19,676 nucleotides of DNA. It comes from Eutypella sp. D-1. Its lineage: Eukaryota > Ascomycota > Sordariomycetes > Xylariales > Diatrypaceae. Positions within the stretch are counted from its first letter, which is position 1. Every line of letters starts with the position of its first letter. Positions 1 through 9,053 of the stretch are shown one piece after another. The notes beneath the pieces are model-generated. The model worked only from the letters and a program-made list of their open reading frames with translations. It was not told where the DNA came from and did not search any database. The DNA lies in contig JAJTTP010000051.1 in NCBI GenBank assembly GCA_023313575.1, positions 1 through 19,676 of the forward strand, read 5' to 3'. Made by a program: the position numbers and the translations under genes.

Positions 1-698
1 AAAGATAAAACCTCCTTTTTCTTATAACAAGTTCATTTAAAAGCCTCTTGTTTAACCATAGGGTATATTGTACCCCCGTACAATTCAACTAAAGCTTCTA
101 ATATGTATCTATTCTTTTGAACAGCTGTTATAAAAAGTTGACCTGACATTTCATTAAAATATATACTACCATCAGTATCAAAAAATCCAGCTAATCATCC
201 ACTATGATAAGTTAAAGGTTTAGGATCCTTTAATTCTATTTCATAAATTTCACAAATTCTACCTAATTGTAAAATTCTTATAGGGTTTCGCATTAACCCA
301 TTAATCTTATTAATTAATTTTAATAGGCCTTCTTTGTGATGTAGTCTATATCTTAAATGATTATTTCCACTTATTAATTTAACAGATCCGCCAAATTGTT
401 GTTTTATTAAATATAGAATCTTTTTATCTCTAAGTTGTGTAACAATCTCTAAACTACAGTATCCTTTTTTAGATACTAAAAAACAACCATCTCCGTCAAT
501 AACTCCGGCTAACCATTCGTAAAATTTCATATTTTTGTTATTTTCGCGACCTTCGGTCTCCCTCCTCTGGAGGTCTTGGTTATCTAGATACTGATAAGAA
601 TCATTACTACCTTCATCTTCTTCGCTAGTTTCAGGATTGTCAGATTTCGATACATAATTTAACACTTCAGTTGTCAAACAAGAGTTTTTAATTAACAT
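1..698 (-). CDS. LAGLIDADG homing endonuclease ORF, third unit of intron I11 (3' end outside window)
   Basis: The ORF is open from an ATG at 698 and runs off position 1, with TGA read as Trp (for example at 195-197). It has two LAGLIDADG motifs: LAGVIDGDG at about 497-521 and LAGFFDTDG at about 170-194. Both catalytic acids are present, so the nuclease could be active. The protein resembles the second half of the fused ORF at 2889-799, sharing a KxGL..LIN..NGL.RNP.R.LQL block and a YGG.I segment, so the two are paralogues. The first 55 or so residues form an acidic, polar linker that contains a GC-rich insertion (541-565) read as LQRRETEGREN. The ORF lies after the R-like core element at 739-754 and so probably occupies the P8 loop of the intron. 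Fold and cleavage activity are inferred from the family. Confidence 0.88.
541..565. repeat. GC-rich element, copy 1 (inverted relative to 17059-17083)
   Basis: These 25 nt are the exact reverse complement of 17059-17083. The core is cgcgaccttcggtctccctc. The copy sits inside the endonuclease reading frame, in the linker before the first LAGLIDADG motif, and keeps the frame open. It is much more GC-rich than its surroundings. GC clusters of this kind are known as mobile palindromes in fungal mtDNA, but assigning it to that class is an inference. Confidence 0.8.
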
Positions 699-738
699 AA
701 ATAAATAATTTAAAGTATTAAAAAAAATCGATCACAAA

Positions 739-754
739 CGTATGGCCTCTGAAA
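739..754 (-). ncRNA. Group I intron core R-like element of I11
   Basis: The minus strand reads TTTCAGAGGCCATACG, matching the R (P7 5' strand) element of I6 at 10942-10957. A P-like element (ATGCAGGAAAG) lies far upstream at about 2832-2842, within the coding part of the same intron. The matching S element must lie below position 1. If the P and R assignments are right, the fused ORF sits between P and R (P5/P6 region) and the ORF at 698 sits in P8. Confidence 0.55.
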
Positions 755-798
755 TTCCTACTAACTGATAATAATAATTTTTCATTTACAAAAATGGA

Positions 799-2889
799 TT
801 AATAAACAATTTTGTCTCACTTATCTTGAAATTGTATTCATTGGTTGAATTTATCAAGATTCTTAACATCTAAATTACTATGATGCTGCAATAGATAAAA
901 ATCCTTTATTAAATTAAGCTTACGTTTTTTATAAGATCTTAGAGGACATTTTTGAAAATAATTATCTACTAAATTTAATATTTCTTCTTTTCTAAAAATA
1001 GAATATTGAAACGCATCTTTAGTACTTACAATTCTAATTCTTCCTCCGTACAGTATTTGTAACGGTTCTAGTAAATATTTATTCTTTTGAGTGACACTAA
1101 TAATTAATTGTCTTGACTTTTCATCAATATAAATCGAACCATCACTATCTATAAACCCACTAAATCAACCATTATTATAAGTTAAACCTTTAGGTTCTAG
1201 AAGGTTTATTCCATATAAATCACATATCCTGCTTAGTTGAAGCATTCTTAGAGGGTTTCTAATTAAACCATTAACATCATTAATTAAATTGATTAAACCT
1301 TTAGGGCTTTGTAATTTATATTTCAATACATTAGATCCTGCTATGTTTTTAATAAACCCTCCATATTTGTGTTTTATTACATATAATATGGGTTTATCGT
1401 TAATATGCATTATAATTTTAAAACTAGAAAAACCTTTTTTAGTAAATTGAAATTGACCGTCTCCATCTATTAATCCCGCCAACCATTGGCTAAATATAGT
1501 TTGATCGGTTATAAATTGCTTTTTGTGATTAGGAATTGGAGTAGTAGAGTAATGTCTTTTATTTACCGAGAAAGTAACCTTGCTTGACCGTAAAGTGCTT
1601 GGATTCAATACTTTTTGGTTTTTAGTAAGTGAATCTTCACCAGATTCCCCGATTCTACCCTTATTCATTCCTAATTTTATTTCTTGAATATAATCCAACG
1701 CTTCTCTAGTTAAAGTATTATTACCCCCCTTTAGTAATAATACTTTTTTAAAATCGCTAAAATCGGAAGATTTTACACCATGAATAGGGTACTTCTCAAA
1801 AAAAGGAATAATTTTATTTTTAATGTCATTTAATCTTGTAACAAGGTAATCCCCATGCATTGGACTGTGAGGTCGAATATAATATTTACCACATCCTAAA
1901 TAATCTACCAAACTTTTTAATAATTCTGCATCTCGTATATGCTGAGTAACTAAAAATCTGAAACCAACAGAACCTCCTTTTAACGACTCCTTGGTTATCA
2001 ATAAAAAGCAACCTTCAGCACTTACAAAGCCAGATATTCAATTAGGGTCTAAGATTTTTCTTACTGTAACTTGAGGTCTTAAAACCGGGATTATTTCAGG
2101 GAAAGCTGCTTTTAAATTCTCAGGTAAACCCTTATTTAATACAGCTTTAATTGAAACTACCTTTTGTAAACCTTCTTTTGTTAAATGCTTCTTACCATTC
2201 ATTAAATCTATCACTTGTTTAAATAACTGATAGTCTGATCATTTTTGCGAGATCAAAGGATAATTATCAAAGTGATTAATAATAACTTGTAAATCTTTCA
2301 AAGAACCAACTCAATATTGAATACAATCAGACCCTCTCATTGTAACTGTTCCAACGCCAAAATAATTTTCAATGTCTTCTACTAATGTTTTATCTTTTAT
2401 GTGTAAAGCTACCTTGAAAACTAATTCTATAGAAAAACCAATTCTCATTTTAGAATTAGGTCTAACATTAATTAGAAAGCAACCTTCACCATCAGTAAAA
2501 CCAGTTACAAAGTAAGGATTTAATTTATTCGCAATAAGGCGAGATCCATCATTATCTTTTGCTACATTAGACAATGAATGAGTATATCTTAATTGTTTAA
2601 AATATTCCATTTTAGGTCAGATCGTGACAAATGAATTAATAAAATTATTATTATTACGGTATTTATGTGAAAACATGCATAACCCGGTAAATTCTTTTAT
2701 ACCTGGTTTGAAGTATTCACTTCGTGCTTTGGTTATCTGCGGGTCATCATAAATTACTAAGATTTTTACTAATGATACTCTAAATTCTGATATCATGGGA
2801 GTACTTAATAATATATCTAAAAAGAGACTGACTTTCCTGCATATAGTTTGTTGCGTTAATAAAATAAATTTTATTAAAGAGCTACTTGT
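799..2889 (-). CDS. Fused double LAGLIDADG ORF (four motifs) in frame with cox1 exon, intron I11
   Basis: One frame stays open from the cox1 exon at 2967 through to a TAA at 799-801, reading TGA as Trp. It contains four LAGLIDADG motifs. VTGFTDGEG (about 2484-2507) and ISGFVSAEG (about 2012-2038) form a first endonuclease of the I-OnuI-like kind. LAGLIDGDG (about 1458-1481) and FSGFIDSDG (about 1139-1162) form a second endonuclease of another subfamily. The join, at about 1650-1500, is a Ser/Thr/Lys-rich linker. A normal double-motif enzyme has about 250-350 residues; here the intron part is close to 700. All four catalytic acids (E, E, D, D) are present. Either a bifunctional protein or two units cut apart by processing is possible. 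The first 90 or so codons also overlap the intron RNA core. The second unit is paralogous to the ORF at 698-1. Confidence 0.85.
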
Positions 2890-2890
2890 G

Positions 2891-2968
2891 TAACCGAAGA
2901 CTGATTTATTGGAATTCGCAGATATGCTTGTACTAATTATACCAAAACCTGGTATAATTAATATATAA
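2891..2968 (-). CDS. cox1: cox1 exon: YILIIPGFGIIS...SVFGY
   Basis: The minus strand reads YILIIPGFGIIS followed by TSISANSNKSVFGY, the cox1 segment after the HPEV motif of the haem-copper centre in subunit I of complex IV. The exon starts at 2968: its T joins GAGGT of the previous exon to give GAG GTT TAT, and the base before it is the intron-terminal G (2969). The 3' end lies within GGTTAC at 2890-2895 and is uncertain by a few bases. The wording matches filamentous ascomycete cox1. Confidence 0.9.
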
Positions 2969-4077
2969 CAAATTTTTGATAAACCAAACAGTTATTCCAA
3001 TAATCTGTTTGAATTTATACTCAAGAATTTCACGTTCTTGTTAGGACTTTATCTTAAACAGTAGTATCATTTAATCTGTTCATTGTACTTTTTAATTTAG
3101 AAATTCTTTTAGGCTCATAGCTTAAATGATACCCCTCACTTTGAACTATTAAATGGGCTTTTCTTCATTTTAAATAATTAATGTGCTTACTAGATAATAA
3201 ATGAAAGCGATCAAAATAATTAATAACATTTATGCCTGAACCAGAACTATCTGAAGAATAAGTATATTCATTTTTTGATTCATCACAGGAAATACTACCA
3301 CCTAAAAAATCTTTAATTAATAATAGAATATTATTTTTCTGTGGTAGGCTTCATACGAAGTTAGAGCTAGCCACTATTTGAAAATTTAATCTAACTTCAA
3401 CTTTATCACTACTATTAAGTATTTTTATCTGAAAACTACAGGATCTCTGCAAAAGCGATACGGGGGATAAAGCATCAGAAAACCCGGCTAATCAATGATT
3501 TTTTAAATCTTTCTTAAAATTCGTTTTAAAATCAATTTTTTCTCTTAATTCAAGATAATTCTCATTATTTAATATATTATCCTTTATCTGATCTAATTTA
3601 CTTTCCGTTCTAATTTTTTTATTGATTAAATAAATGACTTTTTCCATTCCTTTTTTAGCTGCTATTATTAAAAGAAAAGCATTTCCATCTTTAACTTTTC
3701 TGACACTTCCAAAACCCAAACGTCTTTTAATGTAATAAGCTAAAGAAGCATCTAATGAATGAAATACAATAACCAATTGTTGTTTACCATTAAATTCTCC
3801 ACCACCATCTATTAAACCAGCCAAGTAATGCCCAAATTGATCATCGCAGAGAGGTTTAGAATGTTTAGGTACATGCACAGAAATTAATTTCACGTTTTCT
3901 GTGTTTACTACAGTTTCGTTGCGTAAAGTCTCGGAGGTTTCATACTTAATATATCTGTCACCTGCTGATTTACCTCATTGTTTTAACTTTTTAACTGTAT
4001 CATTTAAATTGAAGTATTTAAAACTAGATATCAAAGTAGTTCCAGCATATAGCAACGTTAAGAGGCCTACTTTTTCG
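2969..4077 (-). mobile_element. cox1 intron I10, group I
   Basis: The intron starts after exon base T (4078) and ends with G (2969). Core elements on the minus strand are P AAATCAGCAGGTGAC (3957-3971), R TCCGAGACTTTACG (3922-3935) and S AAGATAAAGTCC (3044-3055). GACTTT and AAAGTC can form P7. The ORF occupies the P8 loop and also runs through the 5' core in frame with the exon; its stop overlaps S. Confidence 0.85.
3054..4077 (-). CDS. LAGLIDADG ORF of intron I10, in frame with cox1, catalytic residues lost
   Basis: The reading frame is continuous with the HPEV exon through the intron core to a TAA at 3054-3056. The first motif reads LAGLIDGGG, where the family normally has LAGLIDGDG. The second reads LAGFSDALS, where D and a small residue are expected after SDA. 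Both catalytic Asp positions are therefore lost. The second is broken by an in-frame GC-rich insertion at about 3445-3475 (residues LSPVSLLQRSC). Another extra segment (about VASSNFVWSLP, 3341-3375) interrupts a strand further on. The rest is well preserved and has no stop, with a C-terminal FDRFHLLSSKHINYLKWKKA block. I infer that cleavage is lost, while an RNA maturase role or very recent decay remains possible. A GTG at 3891-3893 could serve as an internal start. Confidence 0.85.
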
Positions 4078-4099
4078 ACCTCTGGATGACCGAAGAATC
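4078..4099 (-). CDS. cox1: cox1 exon (22 nt): (W)FFGHPEV
   Basis: The exon encodes FFGHPEV, the conserved cox1 tract with a CuB histidine. The first two bases (GA) complete a TGA Trp codon with the T that ends the exon at 7464. The last two bases (GT) complete Val with the T at 2968. The intron base before it is G (4100) and the exon ends in T, as group I splicing expects. It is flanked by I9b and I10. Confidence 0.9.
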
Positions 4100-5434
4100 C
4101 AATTCCGTATTATATAATTATTTATAACATCCCTTTAATTATATAACTTAGTATAATATACTAACCTAGGGTAAAATACCTAGAGGAATCCGACAGTACA
4201 TTAAGCAGCATTTCAGCCACCCACCGGTGAACCAGTCTGTAGCGATTTCTTAGAAAACCGACGGTCTTAATTTTATTGGGAAAATTTTTGACCGTTAGAC
4301 TATATTTATTATAATAGTCACACCAATATTGCTCAAGCATTTTATTGTTTCTTTCTAAGAATTGCACAATAAATAATATAGCAAGAACTAGGGTTAAGAT
4401 ATACTTAATAGTATTTATCATCTAAGGTCTTATTTTTATTTTCATCTGCCTTAGACAATTATAATAGATTGTAGCTGCTAAATCTTACCCTTTTTTCCTA
4501 ATTTATATAAATTATCTCGTTTTATTAATTTGTTTAGCTAAATTAATTAATTCTAATCTAGTATCATTACTTAAATGATCTTTATTGACTAATCTATTAT
4601 AAAGTGATTTTCACTTCAAATAACTATCTTTCTTTTTAGAAATAAGATTATAATTCTCAAAATAAATAAATAAACCTTTACAATTTTTTAGTCCATTTAT
4701 CCTAAGTTCTCATACATTATCTGCATGATGACCCACTACAGAACCCTCAATTGAATGTTTATTTAATAATCTCAAGATATGTTCAAAAACATATTTATTT
4801 GCTTCCCACTTTTGAGTTAATATAAATCTAAATCTAAAAGCAGAACTCTTAGAAAGTAATGAACAAGTAAAAGAACCTTCTCCGTCACTTATACCAGATA
4901 GTCAACCATCTTCTAAAGTAGGTGTTACACAATTATCCAAAGGAATTATAGTATTAAGATTCTTTCTTATTAACCTTTCATTAAAAGTAGATAAAAAAAT
5001 TAAAAATCTCGCTTTCCTTGTAGGAAATACCATGTTCCCATTGAAGAGTAAACAAATTAGATAAAGATTTTTAAAATCTTGTATAACAAATCTATGCGTA
5101 TTTTGTTTAATAGATTGTTTAATCACTCTACCAAAACCTAAATTATCTTTAATGTAATTTAATACTTCTATATCTGAACTAGATTGAGTAACAACAAAAG
5201 ATAAGTCACCTCTTTTAGCTAGAATAAAAGAACCTTCTCCTTCTGAAAAACCTATTAGTCATTCTAAAAATCTACTATCAGGTTCCTTTAAATCTGGATA
5301 ATATTCTTTAAATTTAGAGTAAAAAGAAGAAAACTCAAAAGATTTTTGAATTGTACTATCTAATCCTAAAGATATGCAAGTTATGAAAAATTTTGTAAAC
5401 CAAACTAATAAAACTATTTTTAATAAACTTCTTA
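4100..5434 (-). mobile_element. cox1 intron I9b, group I, second of a back-to-back pair
   Basis: The end at 4100 is fixed by the following exon. The start at 5434 is inferred, because the end of I9a (caattccgta at 5435) repeats the end of I9b (caattccgta at 4100). The core block at 4182-4242 matches 5674-5735 of I9a at all but about six positions. A further P3/P7-type segment (ccgacggtc) lies at 4259-4267 and is matched in I9a at 5749-5757. The stretch 4511-4100 holds this RNA core and no gene. Confidence 0.78.
4512..5434 (-). CDS. LAGLIDADG homing endonuclease/maturase ORF of intron I9b
   Basis: The frame is open from the inferred 5' end of I9b to a TAA at 4512-4514. If I9a is removed, the exon's final T plus the first bases TA give a Leu codon, and the frame runs straight on from HLF into this ORF. 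It therefore looks like an exon-fused intron ORF whose exon is 2 kb away. Motifs are LIGFSEGEG and LSGISDGEG, both with the catalytic acid. A hydrophobic N-terminal stretch (LLKIVLLVWFTKFFITC) precedes them. It is a paralogue of the I9a ORF, sharing [22 protein letters not shown] and the IFNGN/LFNGN block. About 307 residues is normal for the family. Confidence 0.87.
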
Positions 5435-6251
5435 CAATTCCGTACTATATAATTATTTTTATTCTACCCTAATTATAAGCTTAATTTCCTAAAAAAAAAT
5501 TTTTTTTATTTTTACTCTTATCAATCCCTATCCCGATCACCAGGAGGGTGCGGGATTACCCTACGGGTATAAAAAAAAATTTAGGGATTAGGAGGAGCTA
5601 ACTTCGTACACACAAAAAATGAGTAGCTTGCTCCTTCAAGAGAAAAAAGGAAACTAACCTGGAATAACTTACCAGAGGAATCCGACTATACATTAAGCAG
5701 CGTTTCAGCCACCCATTGGTGAACCAGTCTGTAACGGTAAGTAAATAACCGACGGTCTTGTCGCGGTAAAGCGGTTTTAACCGTTAACACCAACATAGCT
5801 ATATGAATATATGGATTATATGTAATTTATATTCATACTTACCTTCTAGGCAAATAATCCTTTATGATAAATAGTTATTTCCGTCTAGATATAGAACCGA
5901 GAAACTATTATAATATAATTCCTTCTACCAGTTACTTATATTAAGAGATTACAACTAAACAGTAGCTTCTTTTTATTTACAGAGGGTAACCCAGCTGTGC
6001 CAAAAAGAATATAATAATATAGTCTTTTGATATTATAATATCCAACAAATTTATAAATATATTTCATAAACCAACACCTGCTATATTATTATAGATTGAT
6101 ACATTAGAATCATCTAATGATTTAGTTAAGATTTAGCTTCACTACCCTTCAAAGTATATAATAGGAAAAGGATAAATGCTCCAGCTTTTTATTTTACGTC
6201 CCCAACCCAACTTCACCCCTTGACGAAAAATAATTTTATACCTGTAACCTT

Positions 6252-6318
6252 ACGTAGCGCGCCTACGTTGAAAAAAAAATAAATCGACGTGCCTAACTCA
6301 GTACGCGATTTTTTTTTA
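6252..6318. repeat. Two adjacent hairpins in the non-coding part of I9a
   Basis: ACGTAG and CTACGT pair across cgcgc at 6252-6268. Immediately after, an A9 run followed by taaatcg faces cgatttttttttaa and can form a long stem with a GC-containing loop (about 6271-6318). The position between the ORF end (6451) and the intron core (5790) suggests inserted palindromic elements rather than a needed part of the intron. A terminator role is not supported. Confidence 0.5.
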
Positions 6319-6450
6319 ACTCAAAGCATCCCATTTAGTAGTACGAAATACGAAGTAATGGTCTTTCCTTATTAACATAACGAGGTAGTGCTAAAGCCTC
6401 CACTTAACGGACTACTGCTTCCGTTTTTCCAATTGTTTAAATTAATCTTA

Positions 6451-7463
6451 TTAAGAATACTTATTTACAGTTTTAGACAGACTTATCAATTTTTGTCTTT
6501 GTACAGGATCTAAATGTTCTTCTTGCTTTATAGAATTACGTATTTGTTTTCATAATAAATAACTAGAAGCTTTTTTAGTTAATAATGTAAAATCTGAATT
6601 TTCCAAATAATTAATAACAGCTAAAGTATCATATAAACCATTTACTCTAAAATATCAAATATTGTCATGGTAATGTCTATTTATAATCCCTACTTTGAAA
6701 AGTTCAAAAAGTCTGTCTAAAACCACTTTTTTATTATCAACCCCTTTTTGAGTTAAATCGAAACCAAGGCGATAATACCGGTTTTCCTCACGCAGTGAGG
6801 AAAATCCTACATGAAAACACCCCTCTGCGTCTATAAACCCTAGTAATCATGTATCATCTAAGGTTATAGTTTTTGTTGTTTTAATAGGTTCTATATATTC
6901 ATAAACACTTGTATCTAATCCAAATTCTTTCAACTTACTTAAGGCACGACTTCTAGACTTTTTAATACTTATGTTAAGCGCATATAAAAATTTATTAAAA
7001 GACTCCAGCTTATCCGGAGTTCTAAGATTACCATTAAAAATTAAAGCAATCAAATACAAACCTAATTTATCTTGAACTACAAATCGTGAAGTAGTTTTTC
7101 CTTGAGATAGAACTTTCCCAAGGTTAAGTTCTTTTTGAATATACTCTAAGACTTGTTTATCTCTGGTATCTTGACTAATTACAAAATAAAGATCACCTCT
7201 TGTTGATTTAATAAAACTACCGTCTCCTTCACTAAACCCAATTAACCAGTTTAGAAACTCAGGGCTCGGTTGTTTATTTTTTCCTGCATCTGTATTTTTT
7301 ACGGCTACGCATCTGGCATTTAATTGATAATATTTTTTAAACATATCTTCTTTATCTCCTTTATACAGTAACTGCGCAGATATTGAAGTATGTAATGCCT
7401 CTAAAGTCGGTTGATAATTAAAATAAGTACCGCAATAATAAATAAAAATAAAAACAGGGCCGT
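6451..7463 (-). CDS. LAGLIDADG homing endonuclease/maturase ORF of intron I9a, in frame with cox1
   Basis: The frame continues from the cox1 exon (HLF) into the intron and ends at a TAA at 6451-6453. Motifs are LIGFSEGDG (N-terminal half) and LLGFIDAEG (after the TGA Trp at 6847-6849), both with the catalytic acid. A 23-nt perfect palindrome (6782-6804, stem ttttcctcac) lies just after the second motif and is translated as FSSLREEN; other members would have a shorter loop there. About 337 residues is within the family range. The ORF is a paralogue of the I9b ORF. The likely role is intron mobility by cleavage of intronless alleles, possibly with a maturase function. Confidence 0.88.
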
Positions 7464-7557
7464 AGAAAAGATGTTGGAACAGAATAGGATCACCCCCACC
7501 TGCTAATTCAAAAAATGAGGTATTGAAATTTCTATCTGTCAATACCATAGTTATTCC
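7464..7557 (-). CDS. cox1: cox1 exon: [17 protein letters not shown]...QHLF
   Basis: The exon encodes [19 protein letters not shown] and then [12 protein letters not shown], a strongly conserved cox1 tract. It starts at 7557, where GGA follows the intron-terminal G at 7558 and the previous exon ends GCC GGT. It ends with T at 7464, completed to TGA (Trp) by GA at 4099-4098. It is 94 nt long. Confidence 0.95.
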
Positions 7558-7955
7558 CTGTTTTTCGCATTAATCTACCTACCTTAGTACTTATAATAAT
7601 CTTTGTTCAAAGAATTTTAAAAATTCTAAAAAAAATCAATAATTTTCGGTAGATATTCAACACATCACTACGTTGGTTGGACTATCTCTTATATATTTTT
7701 TTCTTTTTTTTTTTTTTTTACCTGTACTTATACTGATACCGAAGGGATATGGCAGGCCTAATTTATTAGAAAATAATGAATTTAGATTATCTTGATTCCA
7801 AATATTGTCACGATTATTTTCTAATTTAAAAATAAGTTCCTCATAAGATATATGAGGGTTTTTTTTCTGAGATTATTATTATAATATACAAAAAATTTTT
7901 GAGATATTTCCTATTTTATTTCAACTCTAAAGATATAATTCCTAATCTTAATTAA

Positions 7956-9053
7956 CTAATTGTTATTATTATTATTATTATTTAATGATGAAACAGCCTG
8001 AAGTGTAGGTGAATTATTATTCACATGATTTATAAGATCTTGTCTAAATCTACGCATACTATCTAATGTACGCTCTTGAGATTGCACAACAGCAGGACTT
8101 CGAGTAGCCCCTTCGGTTTCCATAATGTCTTCAAAATTTGCTATTACAACATTAAGTCTACTTACTCCAAATCTTGCGTGATCTAGAGGCATTTGATTCA
8201 TAGCAGTAACTCTACCTCAAATATATCAAGGTGAAGTTGGATTATCTATGAAGGGACCACCTATATGATTTGTAGTTCCAGGTATTCCACTACCTGGCAT
8301 TAACGCAGCACGCCACACGCGATTAAGAGATATATCTAAAGCAGCTACAGCTTTACTTCGAACACCTCGTTGACCAAAATATTCAGCTGTAGCTTGATGA
8401 GGCATTTGAGGGTGATTCTCCGCACCCACATCCAAACCATCATACGGTCGAGGGTCATAATCCGCTCTGTTGTCCACACTACTATTACGAGAAGATGCTT
8501 GAGAACTTGGTCTAGAATTCCCGGGATTCATAGAATTAGGAGATTCTGACCTCCTTGACTCTAATATTTCCTTTATATTACTCTCCTTTAATGAGTCTGC
8601 TCCATTATCTAATGATATACCACCTAACGGTAAACCTAAAAATTTACCTTCACAACCAGCTAATAAGTTTGATATTTTTATATTAAAGAATTTACCTGCG
8701 AAAGGTAAATGTAGTGAATAAATAAAACCCGGTATACTAACTATATTAGTTAATACATAAAAATCAAAAATATAATGAATACCGCACTTTATAAGAAAAC
8801 CATACAAACCAGAACACAAACAAGTTAATAACATTAATCAAGTAAACTTAGGAATTATCCCCCTTCATATTCCACTTTGTAAAGGTAGACTTACAAAGGC
8901 GTGAGGTTTAGGTGGACTATTTAAAGCCAAACCTAAGATCATATGACCTCTTAAAGAGGGATTTCTAGCTACTCCTAAAATTAATGCACCTAAAAATCAA
9001 AAAATTAATACACCTGAAAATACATAAAAAACAGAGAGAATTCCCAAGTTTAA
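7956..9053 (-). CDS. Unknown membrane/hydrophilic ORF with an atp9 fragment, inside intron I8
   Basis: The frame is open from after a TAG at 9054-9056 to a TAG at 7956-7958. The first ATG is at 8940-8942 (328 aa); an earlier non-ATG start would add about 37 residues. That upstream part contains GALILGVARNPSLRG (8946-8990), which is the loop region of mitochondrial ATP synthase subunit 9, preceded by a hydrophobic segment. The atp9 helix carrying the essential acidic residue is absent. From the ATG the protein continues with NSPPKPHAFVSLPLQS, two hydrophobic segments (around FTWLMLLTCLCSGLYGFL and VLTNIVSIPGFIYSLHL), a Ser/Asn-rich linker (RPSSQASSRNSS), a polar C-terminal domain and a final run of eight Asn. 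No homing endonuclease motif is present. I do not recognise the family. The length without stops and the normal amino-acid makeup argue for a real gene; its function is unknown. Confidence 0.75.
7959..7982. repeat. Trinucleotide microsatellite encoding Asn run
   Basis: A run of att/gtt triplets on the plus strand encodes eight consecutive Asn at the C-terminus of the ORF at 9053-7956. It is probably length-variable by slippage. Confidence 0.85.

Larger units (their letters stand above)
1..2890 (-). mobile_element. cox1 intron I11, group I (3' end outside window)
   Basis: The intron follows the exon ending VFGY at about 2890-2892; the exact 5' splice site is not fixed. No cox1 exon wording (GMVYAM is expected next) is seen down to position 1, so the intron or intron cluster exceeds 2.9 kb. 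It contains a P-like element at 2832-2842, an R element at 739-754 and three LAGLIDADG units. Two tandem introns, as at I9a/I9b, cannot be excluded. Confidence 0.7.
5435..7463 (-). mobile_element. cox1 intron I9a, group I, first of a back-to-back pair
   Basis: The intron starts after the exon T at 7464 and ends with the G at 5435. The 3' boundary is inferred by matching the last 25 or so nt with those of I9b. The core region is 5674-5790. The stretch 6450-5791 has no gene; it is AT-rich with GC-rich hairpins (acgtag/ctacgt at 6252-6268; a longer poly-A/poly-T hairpin at about 6271-6318) and a GC-rich block at about 5521-5640. Confidence 0.78.

Noticed and set aside
3901..4089. Open frame on the plus strand
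   Set aside because: It is the antisense of the I10 ORF, which is in frame with cox1; no conserved protein features.
4161..4421. Small minus-strand open frame after the I9b ORF
   Set aside because: It lies in the duplicated intron RNA core; its sequence is constrained as RNA and it has no protein motif.
7745..7875. Open stretch with SYEELIFKLENNRDNIW
   Set aside because: No start codon, stop just upstream, runs into poly-A; could be a relic but too short to call.
8946..8990. A functional atp9 gene
   Set aside because: Only about 15 residues match; the second helix with the essential acidic residue is missing.
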